A stretch of 9,318 bases of DNA. Source: Chloroflexota bacterium (lineage in GTDB: Bacteria > Chloroflexota > Dehalococcoidia > DSTF01 > RBG-16-68-14). The notes under the pieces were generated by a model, which made no database searches, was not told the origin of the DNA, and saw nothing but the letters and a program-made list of their open reading frames with translations. The stretch is taken from positions 1-9,318 of the forward strand of contig JADFNZ010000061.1 in the NCBI GenBank assembly GCA_022563135.1, written 5' to 3'. Shown here piece after piece: positions 1-5,968 of this stretch. A program made the translations under genes and the position numbers. Numbering within the stretch: position 1 is the stretch's first letter; each line of letters begins with the position of its first letter.

Positions 1-1
1 G

Positions 2-976
2 AAGTGCGGCTACTGCACCTTCGCCCGCGGGCCGAAGGACCCTATCGCCCACACCCTGTCGCCCGATGAGGTGCTGGCGGTGGCGGAGGCGGGCCGGCGG
101 CGCGGCTGCAAGGAGGCGCTCTTCTCGCTGGGCGAGGCGCCGGAGGAGATCTACGATTTCGTGCGCGAGGATCTGCGCCGCTTCGGCCACGAGACGACGA
201 TCTCCTACCTGCGCGAGATGTGCCAGCTCGTCCTGAGCGAGACCGGCCTCCTCCCGCACGCCAACCCCGGCATCATGACGCGCGAGGAGATCGCGTCGTT
301 GCGGGAGTGCAACGTCACGATGGGGCTGATGCTGGAGACGACCTCCGGCCGGCTGCACGAGAAGGGCGAGGCCCACTTCAACTGCCCCGGCAAGATCCCG
401 GAGCTGCGCCTCCAGACGATGCGCGACGCCGGTGAACAGGGCATCGCGTTTACGACCGGCATCCTGATCGGCATCGGCGAGACGTGGGCGGAGCGGGTCG
501 ACTCGCTCTTCGCGATCCGAGAGGCACAGGAGGAGTGGGGCAACATCCAGGAGGTGATCGTCCAGAACTTCCGCGTCAAGGACGACATCCCCATGCGCCA
601 CAAGGACGAGCCGAGCGTTTACGAAATGCTGCGCACCATCGCGACAGCGCGGCTGATCCTGGGGCCGGGGATGAACCTCCAGGCGCCGCCGAACCTGACG
701 CCGGACGCCTACGGCATCTACCTGATGGCTGGCATCAACGACTGGGGCGGCGTTTCGCCGATCACGAAGGACTACATCAGCCCCGAAGCGCCCTGGCCGA
801 AGATCGTGGAGCTGCAGGAGGTGACCCATGAGGCCGGCTTCCAGCTCCGCGAGCGGCTGGCGATCTATCCGGAGTTCGCGAGCCAGGACCGCTTCGTGCG
901 GGAGTCCTGCGGCCCGAGCATCGCACGCTGGACGGACGAATCCGGCCTCGTGCGAGGAGAGGAGCAACAATCATGA
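2..976 (+). CDS. cofG: FO synthase subunit 1, radical SAM enzyme CofG (5' truncated by window edge)
   Basis: This is the C-terminal part of CofG, the radical SAM enzyme that closes the deazaflavin ring of FO (7,8-didemethyl-8-hydroxy-5-deazariboflavin), the F420 chromophore precursor. It acts in the cytoplasm on the adduct made by CofH. The open frame runs in from the left edge. Its first codons read KCGYCTFARG, which holds the last two cysteines of the CX3CX2C iron-sulfur motif; the first cysteine lies outside the window. Family-typical blocks follow, such as LLPHANPG, LMLETTSGRLHEKG, TTGILIGIGET, NLQAPPNL and DWGGVSP. The last is the usual late radical-SAM strand of CofG/CofH enzymes. The first internal ATG (71) is not the start, because the conserved CGYC lies upstream of it. 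The stop overlaps the cofH start by ATGA, so the two are translationally coupled. The frame is intact to its end. The identification is secure; the only gap is the missing N-terminus. Confidence 0.95.
   Translation, partial: KCGYCTFARGPKDPIAHTLSPDEVLAVAEAGRRRGCKEALFSLGEAPEEIYDFVREDLRRFGHETTISYLREMCQLVLSETGLLPHANPGIMTREEIASLRECNVTMGLMLETTSGRLHEKGEAHFNCPGKIPELRLQTMRDAGEQGIAFTTGILIGIGETWAERVDSLFAIREAQEEWGNIQEVIVQNFRVKDDIPMRHKDEPSVYEMLRTIATARLILGPGMNLQAPPNLTPDAYGIYLMAGINDWGGVSPITKDYISPEAPWPKIVELQEVTHEAGFQLRERLAIYPEFASQDRFVRESCGPSIARWTDESGLVRGEEQQS
954..963 (+). promoter_or_regulatory. Strong ribosome binding site for cofH inside the cofG 3' end
   Basis: The purine-rich stretch AGGAGAGGAG lies about 10 bases before the cofH ATG, within the last codons of cofG. 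Together with the ATGA stop/start overlap it decides the cofH start and indicates coupled translation of the two FO synthase halves. Confidence 0.75.
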
Positions 977-2298
977 CCAACAAGAACGGCGCCAGACCCG
1001 CCACCGTCGATATTCGCACGCTGGAGGCGCTGCTCGGGAAGCTCACCCCCGCCGTCGCTTCGGCGATCGACCGCGCGCTCGCCGGGCAGGACCTCTCGAT
1101 CGGCGACGCCGTGACGCTCTTCGACTGCACGGACCGGGATATGCAGGCGCTCCTCCTCGCCGCCGACTACCTGCGCCGCGAGCAGGCCGGGGATATCGTC
1201 GCCTACGTCGTCAACCGCAACATCAACTTCACCAACGTCTGCATCAAGAGCTGTGGCTTCTGCGCCTTTAGCCGCGACCACCGCACGGACGAAGGCTACC
1301 TGCTGCCGACCGAGGAGATCGTGCGGCGGGCGAAGGAGGCGTGGGAGCTGGGCGCGACGGAGGTCTGCATCCAGGCCGGCCTGCCGCCTAAGATGGAAGG
1401 CGACCTCTACGAGAAGCTCTGTCGCGCGCTCAAGGCGGAGCTGCCCGAGTTGCACATCCACGGCTTCTCGCCGGAGGAGGTGCTCTACGGCGCGATCCGC
1501 TCGCGCTGCGAGATCCCGGAGTTCCTGCGCCGGCTAAAGGACGCCGGCGTCGATAGCCTGCCGGGCACCTCCGCCGAGATCCTCGTGCAGGAGGTGCGCG
1601 ACCGCATCTCGCCGGGGCGGATCACCGTCGACCAGTGGGTCGAGGTGATCACCTCCGCGCACGAGCTCGGCATCCCGACGACCTCGACGATCATGTACGG
1701 CCACCTCGAGACCTCGGAGCACAAGGCGCGTCACCTGGCGCTCCTGCGCGACGTGCAGCGGCGCACGGGCGGCATCACGGAGTTCGTCCCGCTCAGCTTC
1801 ATCCACAGCGAGGCGCCGATGTACCAGAAGGGGCTCATCGAGGGCATCCGCGAAAGCGCGACTGGGCCGGAGGTGTTGAAGATGTACGCCGTGTCGCGGC
1901 TCATGCTGGGGCGCGACATCCAGAACATCCAGGTCTCCTGGGTGAAGGAGGGGCCGCGCCTGGCGCAGCTCCTGCTCAACGCCGGCGCGAACGACTTCGG
2001 CGGGACGCTGATCAACGAGAGCATTTCGACCGCCGCCGGGGCGCAGTACGGCCAGCTCGTGCGGCCCGCGCAGTTCCGCACGATGATCCGCGAGATGGGC
2101 CGCCTGCCGGCGGAGCGGACGACCACCTACGCGATCCGCCGCGTCTTCCGCGACCCGGCCGGCGACCCGGTGGAACCGCTCGACACCGTGGAGTACGACG
2201 AGAAGCGCTTCGGCACCTACGATGTGCTGATCCACCTAGACGAGCACCGCTTTAGGGACACGTTTGTCGGCGTGGGCGGCCAGTCGAAGAGAGACTAA
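973..2298 (+). CDS. cofH: FO synthase subunit 2, radical SAM enzyme CofH
   Basis: CofH joins L-tyrosine to 5-amino-6-(D-ribitylamino)uracil using SAM radical chemistry; the product is then cyclised by CofG. The protein has 441 residues. The cluster-binding motif is C90-X3-C94-X2-C97 within NVCIKSCGFCAFSR, and further family blocks include CIQAGLPP, IHGFSPEEV, SLPGTSAEIL, TTSTIMYGH and NDFGGTLINESIS. The ATG at 973 overlaps the cofG stop and is preceded by a strong ribosome binding site (AGGAGAGGAG around 954-963), which fixes the start. Having separate cofG and cofH genes is the arrangement of archaea, cyanobacteria and several other phyla, unlike the fused FbiC of many actinobacteria. From about residue 387 a charged tail of about 55 residues (ending GVGGQSKRD) extends past the usual family core; its role is unknown. 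The gene ends head-on against minus-strand gene relics with no clear terminator. Confidence 0.96.
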   Translation: MTNKNGARPATVDIRTLEALLGKLTPAVASAIDRALAGQDLSIGDAVTLFDCTDRDMQALLLAADYLRREQAGDIVAYVVNRNINFTNVCIKSCGFCAFSRDHRTDEGYLLPTEEIVRRAKEAWELGATEVCIQAGLPPKMEGDLYEKLCRALKAELPELHIHGFSPEEVLYGAIRSRCEIPEFLRRLKDAGVDSLPGTSAEILVQEVRDRISPGRITVDQWVEVITSAHELGIPTTSTIMYGHLETSEHKARHLALLRDVQRRTGGITEFVPLSFIHSEAPMYQKGLIEGIRESATGPEVLKMYAVSRLMLGRDIQNIQVSWVKEGPRLAQLLLNAGANDFGGTLINESISTAAGAQYGQLVRPAQFRTMIREMGRLPAERTTTYAIRRVFRDPAGDPVEPLDTVEYDEKRFGTYDVLIHLDEHRFRDTFVGVGGQSKRD

Positions 2299-2444
2299 CG
2301 CCGCCGCGCCGCGAGCAGCAGGCCGCCTCCCGATAGGAGCGCGTTTCCTGTGACGAGCGCGGCGGAAGGACCGGCCACGCGGGTTCGCCGGCCTGCGAAG
2401 GCCGGATCCGGCCGTCGGTGCCGTCGTCGCAGGCAGCGCCTCCC
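2295..2444 (-). pseudogene. Relic of a C-terminal membrane/cell-surface anchor tail
   Basis: On the minus strand this stretch encodes, just before a TAG stop that overlaps the cofH stop codon, the peptide GNALLSGGGLLLAARRR. A glycine/leucine hydrophobic run closed by a cluster of arginines is the shape of the C-terminal anchor of LPXTG-like surface proteins. A neighbouring frame reads EALPATTAPTAGSG just upstream, which resembles the small-residue linker that normally precedes such an anchor, so the tail may have been split by a further frameshift. There is no intact start, no promoter and no body of a secreted protein, so I call it a relic. It shares its reading frame with the amidohydrolase-like fragment immediately upstream; whether they came from one gene is not clear. 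The anchor identity is inferred from composition only. Confidence 0.4.
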
Positions 2445-2516
2445 GAAGATCTTCCCGTTGTGGATGACGGTCGTGACGTTCGCCATATCGGCGATGTCGC
2501 TCAGGTGATCGCCATG
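2445..2516 (-). pseudogene. Amidohydrolase C-terminal fragment
   Basis: Twenty-four codons on the minus strand encode GDHLSDIADMANVTTV followed by IHNGKIF. This closely matches the end of metal-dependent amidohydrolases of the imidazolonepropionase/prolidase-like group, where 'GDPLSDI..l..V..VIKNGkiy' is the final strand of the small beta-sandwich domain. Here the usual Pro of GDPL is His. An in-frame TGA precedes the fragment directly, and none of the metal-binding barrel is present, so it cannot be functional. It lies just downstream of the broken BTAD regulator and merges in frame with the anchor-like tail. The family match is from remembered consensus, not from a search. Confidence 0.5.
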
Positions 2517-2533
2517 TCAACTTGCGCAGCGCG

Positions 2534-3294
2534 CTAGCCGACCAGCTTGAGATAGAGCGCCTCGGTTTCGCTTGACGGGTCGGTGCCAAGCTCATCCACG
2601 AGCAGATGGCGGAGATGGTGAAGCTCTTCACCGCCTCCGCGGGATTACCGGCGCTGACGTGCGCCTGCATCAGCAGGCGGTGGCTGCTCTCCCTGAGTGG
2701 ATCGACGGTGAGCGCCTCGGAGGCCGTCTCCACAGCCAGCGCGGGCTCGTCGTTGTGGAGCCATATCCTGGAGAGGCACTCAAGGGCCCGCACACGCAGT
2801 CTCTCGAGCCTCTCCCGCTCCAGCGACACCCAGCCGCCGTCGACGCCGGAGAGAAATGGACGCCAGCTGATTGCGAGCGCTACCGTGGCCGGACCGAAGG
2901 CGCTGCGCGGGTCGTCCGCGCGCATTGCCGCCTCAGCCGTGTCGAGGGCGCTCGTCGCGGCCTCCACGTCTACCCACGTATCCGACGGGAGGAAGAGGCG
3001 GTACTGGCCGAAGCCCCGCGAGATCGAGATCGACGAGACCTTGAGCTCCTCGCGGGCGAGGAGGGAGCGCAACCGGCTCACGATTGCGCTCAGTGCTGCC
3101 GGCCACGCAGGTGGCATGTCGCCAGGCCAGACGACTTCGGCGAGCTCCGCGCGGGTGACAGGCCGTCCGCGCTCGCACACTAAGTAGGCGAAGGCGACCC
3201 GCTCCTGACGGCCGCGGAACTCCCGCTCATGGACGACGAGCTCGCCGCTGAGCTCCAGGCCGACCCGCCCGGTGAGGTAGATGCGGACCTGCAT
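2534..3294 (-). pseudogene. SARP/BTAD-family transcriptional regulator, frameshifted near its 3' end
   Basis: This was a DNA-binding regulator of the bacterial transcriptional activator domain (BTAD) type. Residues 1-104 form an OmpR-like winged helix (PVTRAELAEVVWPG, AALSAIVSRLRSLL), and residues from about 108 form the helical BTAD (WVDVEAA, ALTVDPLRESSHRLLMQAH, GNPAEAVKSF). After Phe225, near position 2620, the frame departs. The neighbouring frame supplies the missing conserved end, HHLRHLLVDELG then TDPSSETEALYLKLVG, and a TAG at 2534. Adding one base (TTCAC to TTCCAC) restores a 253-residue protein of normal family length. Unrepaired, the frame runs on with unrelated residues to 2236, inside cofH. 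I start at ATG 3294 (MQVRIYLTG), with GGAG just upstream, rather than at the longer open frame from 3381, whose extra N-terminus looks non-coding. It is divergent from the DUF1059 gene. It is either a true pseudogene or a one-base sequence error. Confidence 0.85.
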
Positions 3295-3374
3295 GCTCCA
3301 AAGATACACCAAGAGATCGCCAAGCGACCTACGAAGACGGCCTGCTATCGTAGTGCTGGAAAGGAGGGTGAACG
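3295..3374. promoter_or_regulatory. Divergent intergenic region between BTAD regulator and DUF1059 gene
   Basis: These 80 bases separate two divergently read genes and must contain at least one promoter. The plus side ends in a strong ribosome binding site, AAGGAGGG at 3361-3368, before the ATG at 3375. The minus side has only a short GGAG next to its ATG. I could not assign convincing -35 and -10 boxes on either strand. Position makes this a natural site for autoregulation by the BTAD protein, but no repeat operator is visible. Confidence 0.35.
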
Positions 3375-3527
3375 ATGGCAAAGAAGGTAGTGAAGTGTCC
3401 GTGCGGTTGGACGACCAGCGCCGAGAGCGACGATGAGTTGGTCAAAGTGGTCCAGCAGCACGGGAAAGACACCCACGACCAGGCCGTGTCGCGGGACGAA
3501 GTGCTGGCTATGGCGCAGCCTGAGTAG
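3375..3527 (+). CDS. Small DUF1059-type protein
   Basis: This 50-residue protein begins MAKKVVKCPCGWTTSAESD and ends DEVLAMAQPE. The CPCGW motif near the N-terminus (Cys8, Cys10), followed by a short amphipathic helix with a KVVQQHGKDTH segment, matches the small DUF1059 family of bacteria and archaea, whose function is unknown. A pair of cysteines plus His29 and His34 could bind a metal, but that is inference. It has an excellent ribosome binding site (AAGGAGGG, seven bases from the ATG) and is followed within 30 bases by a strong intrinsic terminator, so it is a monocistronic transcription unit. It was too short to be picked up by a conventional ORF length cutoff. It has no signal peptide or membrane segment and should be cytoplasmic. 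Confidence 0.85.
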   Translation: MAKKVVKCPCGWTTSAESDDELVKVVQQHGKDTHDQAVSRDEVLAMAQPE

Positions 3528-3555
3528 GTAGTGCTGGCATAGGCTTGTAGAAGTG

Positions 3556-3590
3556 AGCCGGGCCACCGTCAGGTGGCCCGGCTTGTTTCT
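3556..3590 (+). terminator. Intrinsic terminator after the DUF1059 gene
   Basis: A perfect 12-bp stem, AGCCGGGCCACC (3556-3567) and GGTGGCCCGGCT (3572-3583), closes a four-base loop GTCA and is followed by TGTTTCT. It lies 28 bases past the DUF1059 stop. The strong GC stem and following T-rich tract indicate Rho-independent termination on the plus strand. In the opposite direction the stem is followed by a poor tract, so it would be a weak terminator for the minus-strand gene ending at 3646. Confidence 0.85.
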
Positions 3591-3645
3591 CCGCTTGAGG
3601 AGCGAAGGTGAGCGCTCAGCGCTTCCCCGCCCGATGCCTCGCCGC

Positions 3646-4143
3646 TCAGTCGGCGGTGTGGACGACCGTCCCGTCCGGGTTCGCCACGTCGATCACTTGG
3701 AATTCCTCACACGACACTGCTCGGACGTAGGTCTCAGCCCCTAGCTCAGCCTCGATTGTAGAACAGACAACGACATCTGCCGAAAGTGTAGCCCTGCCGA
3801 TGGGCGGGAAGATCTCCAGGATGACGAACTCGAGGTCCGCGTCGAACTCGCGCAAGAACGCCCCGACCTCGTCGATGTTGTCCTGCGTCACCAATTCGTT
3901 GAAGTTCACCGTCACGTCGATCAGGGTCGGGTCGCCGCCGAGGCGGTCCAGGTCTTCCGCGTCGCAGGCGTTGATGTTGTGGACGAGGTTGCACTCGTTC
4001 GGGTCGATCCCGTCGTCGGAATGGATCGGTGCGCCGTCTGAGGGCGGCTCGCCATCGCCATCGCCCGTCACCGCGAGGACGCCGCCTGCGGTGGCCGCGA
4101 GAACCAGGACGATAACAATGAGTGGTATCAGGGCATTTTTCAT
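3646..4143 (-). CDS. Exported or membrane-tethered protein of unknown function
   Basis: I do not recognise this 165-residue protein. It begins MKNALIPLIVIVLVLAATAGGVLAVTGDGDG: one positive charge, a hydrophobic stretch over about residues 5-25, then an acidic, glycine-rich linker. That indicates a Sec signal peptide or single N-terminal anchor, with no lipobox cysteine. The mature part is acidic and holds four cysteines, Cys51, Cys60, Cys127 and Cys145, which could form two disulfides outside the membrane. The remainder alternates strands and helices (LIDVTVNFNEL, ADLEFVILEIFPPIG, FQVIDVANPDG). The start has GGAGGAG about ten bases upstream. It lies 124 bases downstream of the LuxR-membrane gene on the same strand and may be co-transcribed with it. 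Its frame is intact. Confidence 0.75.
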   Translation of the reverse strand: MKNALIPLIVIVLVLAATAGGVLAVTGDGDGEPPSDGAPIHSDDGIDPNECNLVHNINACDAEDLDRLGGDPTLIDVTVNFNELVTQDNIDEVGAFLREFDADLEFVILEIFPPIGRATLSADVVVCSTIEAELGAETYVRAVSCEEFQVIDVANPDGTVVHTAD

Positions 4144-4218
4144 GATTCGGTTACTCCTCCGTCTCTCCTAGCTGGTGATGTCTGTAGGACGACGGAGGGG
4201 AGGACTTTGTTCCCGTCG

Positions 4219-4267
4219 CTAGCGCCGCGCCAAGAAGAGCCCGCCGCCCGCGAGGAGCAGGGCCGAG
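4219..4267 (-). pseudogene. Out-of-frame anchor-like tail just past the LuxR-membrane gene
   Basis: Directly after the stop of the LuxR-membrane gene, in a shifted frame, the minus strand encodes SSALLLAGGGLFLARR followed by TAG. This has the glycine-hydrophobic-arginine form of a C-terminal surface anchor and is very like the tail at 2295-2345. Upstream it reads WSGSPNLRR in the same frame, overlapping the end of the annotated gene, so one small indel would fuse the two. It may be the original end of the LuxR-membrane protein, or a remnant of another surface protein. No separate start or ribosome binding site serves it. Confidence 0.45.
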
Positions 4268-5734
4268 CTACGGCGCAGGTTCGGCGAGCCTGACCACGAT
4301 CGCGATGCCGCCCGTCTCCCGGCCGATCGTCACGGAGACGCGGAGCGCCAGCATCGCGGCGACCTCGTCGCTCTGGCCGACGAGGATCGCCTCAAAGGGC
4401 AGCGTTGACTCTACCGGCGTCCCGAAGGGGACGAGGAAGTAGTCGCCGGCCGCGAGGCCCCCGACCGCGAACGTGCCGTCGCTGCCTGTCGAGAGGAGCT
4501 GGGCGCTGGCAGAGAGGTCGATGGGCGGAGTGGTCTGCGCAGGGACGAGCCAGAAGGTATGCGCCCCGGCTTCGCCGTCGGGGCCCTCGAACGCGATACT
4601 GCCTGCGATGCTGCCGCTGTTGACCGGCGTGGGCGTCTGCGGGGCGGGCGTGGCTGTAGGCGAGGACGCCGGTGTGGTTTCCGGCGGCACGCCCGATCCG
4701 CAGGCGACCTTTGACGCGTCCGCCACTTGCTCCGGCGAAGTGTCGCCGTCCACGTCAAAGGGCATCGTCTTCACTTCGATCACGTTGCTTTGCACGTCAC
4801 TGTACGACGCGCCGAAGGTGCTGCTGCCGCGGTTCGCCATGAGCACGAGGTGGTAGCTGCCTTCGATTGCGCAGCGAACGTCGAACGTGATGAACGTCGC
4901 CTTCGCCTCACGGTCGACAGCGAACGGGGTGACCGGGGCCGGGCCGGCCGCGCTCACGACGGAGTGTGCGACGCCGCCCCGTGCGGTAGTGAGGCGCTCG
5001 CAGGTGGCCGGCGGCGCCCCGCCTCGTCTCAGAACGAAGACCTCATCTGCGCAGCTCGCCCGCGGCAGCCAGGTGAGTCCCGCCGGCAGTAGCACCTCTG
5101 TGGTGAACGCGGAGATGTCCACATTCGGAGTATCGCGGGCGTAGATATAGACGGTGAAGGTCTCTCCCAGAGGGACAGTGCGCCTAGAGTCGACGCTCAT
5201 GCCTGGGCTGGCTGAGCGCTGGAGAGGCGCGGCCTGAGCGAGAGCGATGGCCTGAAGGTCCGGCGGCGTCGCTGTGGGCGCAGGCGGGGCGAGCGGCGTT
5301 GGCGTGGCGGTCGTTTCGAGGGCGACGGCGGCGCTCGGGCCTCCCGGCAGGCTCAGCTCGCTCTCCAGGGTCCCGTGCGTTCGGATCAGCCCCCAGACGA
5401 GCAGGCCCAGTCCGGCCGCGGCCACCGCCACCATCATAGCCGCGGCCGGTGTCGCCAGCCGCATGAAGTTGACTTTACGTAGGAGCAGGCCCAGTGGCGC
5501 GAGCGCCGCCAGCGGCCAGGCGCGCTGTCCGCGCTGCCAGACGGCGGCCTCCTCCCGGTTCGTTACGCCCAGCTTGCCCAGGATCTCGGAGACGTGGTAC
5601 TTCACGCCTTCACGGCCGATGCCAAGCCGCTGCGCGATCTCCGGGTTGCTGAGCCCTCGGCGCAGCTGCGCCAGCACTTCCCATTCGCGGGGAGTGAGGA
5701 TGTCGGGATGACGCGGCCGCCCTCTTCTGCCCAT
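4268..5734 (-). CDS. LuxR-type one-component regulator with membrane segment and external sensor region
   Basis: This 488-residue protein begins with a LuxR/GerE helix-turn-helix at about residues 12-66 (LTPREWEVLAQLRRGLSNPE, then IAQRLGIGREGVKYHVSEIL). A hydrophobic stretch at 73-85 and a clear membrane helix at about 95-117 follow. The rest should be extracytoplasmic. Residues 178-315 look like a beta-sandwich of cohesin type (VPLGETFTVYIYARD, ISAFTTEVLLPAGLTW). A Pro/Thr-rich linker spans 349-372, and residues 374-430 resemble a carboxypeptidase-regulatory-like beta domain (SIAGSIAFEGPDGEAGAHTF, DGTFAVGGLAAGDYFLVPFG). No kinase or receiver domain is seen, so signal transfer would be direct, as in ToxR-style regulators. 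The start at 5734 leads straight into the helix-turn-helix, although its ribosome binding site is weak. It is divergent from the small membrane protein at 5969. The domain assignment of the external region is by pattern only. Confidence 0.8.
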   Translation of the reverse strand: MGRRGRPRHPDILTPREWEVLAQLRRGLSNPEIAQRLGIGREGVKYHVSEILGKLGVTNREEAAVWQRGQRAWPLAALAPLGLLLRKVNFMRLATPAAAMMVAVAAAGLGLLVWGLIRTHGTLESELSLPGGPSAAVALETTATPTPLAPPAPTATPPDLQAIALAQAAPLQRSASPGMSVDSRRTVPLGETFTVYIYARDTPNVDISAFTTEVLLPAGLTWLPRASCADEVFVLRRGGAPPATCERLTTARGGVAHSVVSAAGPAPVTPFAVDREAKATFITFDVRCAIEGSYHLVLMANRGSSTFGASYSDVQSNVIEVKTMPFDVDGDTSPEQVADASKVACGSGVPPETTPASSPTATPAPQTPTPVNSGSIAGSIAFEGPDGEAGAHTFWLVPAQTTPPIDLSASAQLLSTGSDGTFAVGGLAAGDYFLVPFGTPVESTLPFEAILVGQSDEVAAMLALRVSVTIGRETGGIAIVVRLAEPAP

Positions 5735-5968
5735 CGTGGGAGCAAGGATACAGGATGGGGCTGCGAATTACACTCCCCAGGTAGGGTATTTCCTGAGATG
5801 TTTTTCCGAACGAAGGTTCGCGTTCTCGCGCCCGAACTCAAGCTTGGTCAGGTTGAAGCCTGACCAAGCTGGCATTCGCCGGGCCTGCGATCCGAAGAGC
5901 GGCCATGCCGGCACCTCCGTGTGATCGAGCATCCGGACGCAACCGTGTGTATCGTTCATTGTAGGGCC
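5735..5968. other. Divergent intergenic region with inverted repeats
   Basis: These 234 bases lie between the LuxR-membrane gene (minus) and the small membrane protein gene (plus). They contain the perfect 12-bp inverted repeat at 5841-5870 and a smaller one, CGAAC-GAAG-GTTCG, at 5807-5820. I find no convincing coding frame: a GTG-started extension of the downstream gene from 5921 is possible but lacks a ribosome binding site. No tRNA or other RNA gene was recognised. Promoters for both flanking genes must lie here or very near, but I could not place boxes reliably. Confidence 0.5.
5841..5870. repeat. Perfect 12-bp inverted repeat, possible operator or RNA hairpin
   Basis: AGCTTGGTCAGG (5841-5852) is exactly repeated in inverse as CCTGACCAAGCT (5859-5870), with spacer TTGAAG. 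Neither side is followed by a T-tract, so it is not a standard intrinsic terminator. It sits about 107 bases upstream of the LuxR-membrane start and about 99 bases upstream of the ATG at 5969, which suits a shared operator for a dimeric regulator. It would also fold as a stable RNA hairpin in a leader. Confidence 0.7.

Noticed and set aside
2400..2413. Perfect palindrome GGCCGGATCCGGCC downstream of cofH, considered as a terminator
   Set aside because: No loop and no T-tract on either side; short GC palindromes are expected in such GC-rich DNA.
2236..2533. Open minus-strand reading frame continuing from the BTAD gene into the cofH 3' end
   Set aside because: Past the frameshift it is Arg/Pro/Ala-rich noise with no family features; the conserved BTAD end lies in another frame.
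2572..3187. Two plus-strand open frames of about 200 codons opposite the BTAD gene
   Set aside because: Both are antisense to the clear winged-helix/BTAD coding sequence and contain low-complexity Ser/Arg or Arg/Gly content.
3350..3537. Ten-base direct repeat GTAGTGCTGG at 3350-3359 and 3528-3537 flanking the DUF1059 gene, considered as a target-site duplication
   Set aside because: No terminal inverted repeats or transposase are present, and one copy is part of a leader next to the ribosome binding site; likely chance.
5735..5968. Possible tRNA or riboswitch in the intergenic region with strong dyads
   Set aside because: I found no cloverleaf, no GGTTCGAATCC-type T-loop and no recognised aptamer core; only simple inverted repeats are supported.
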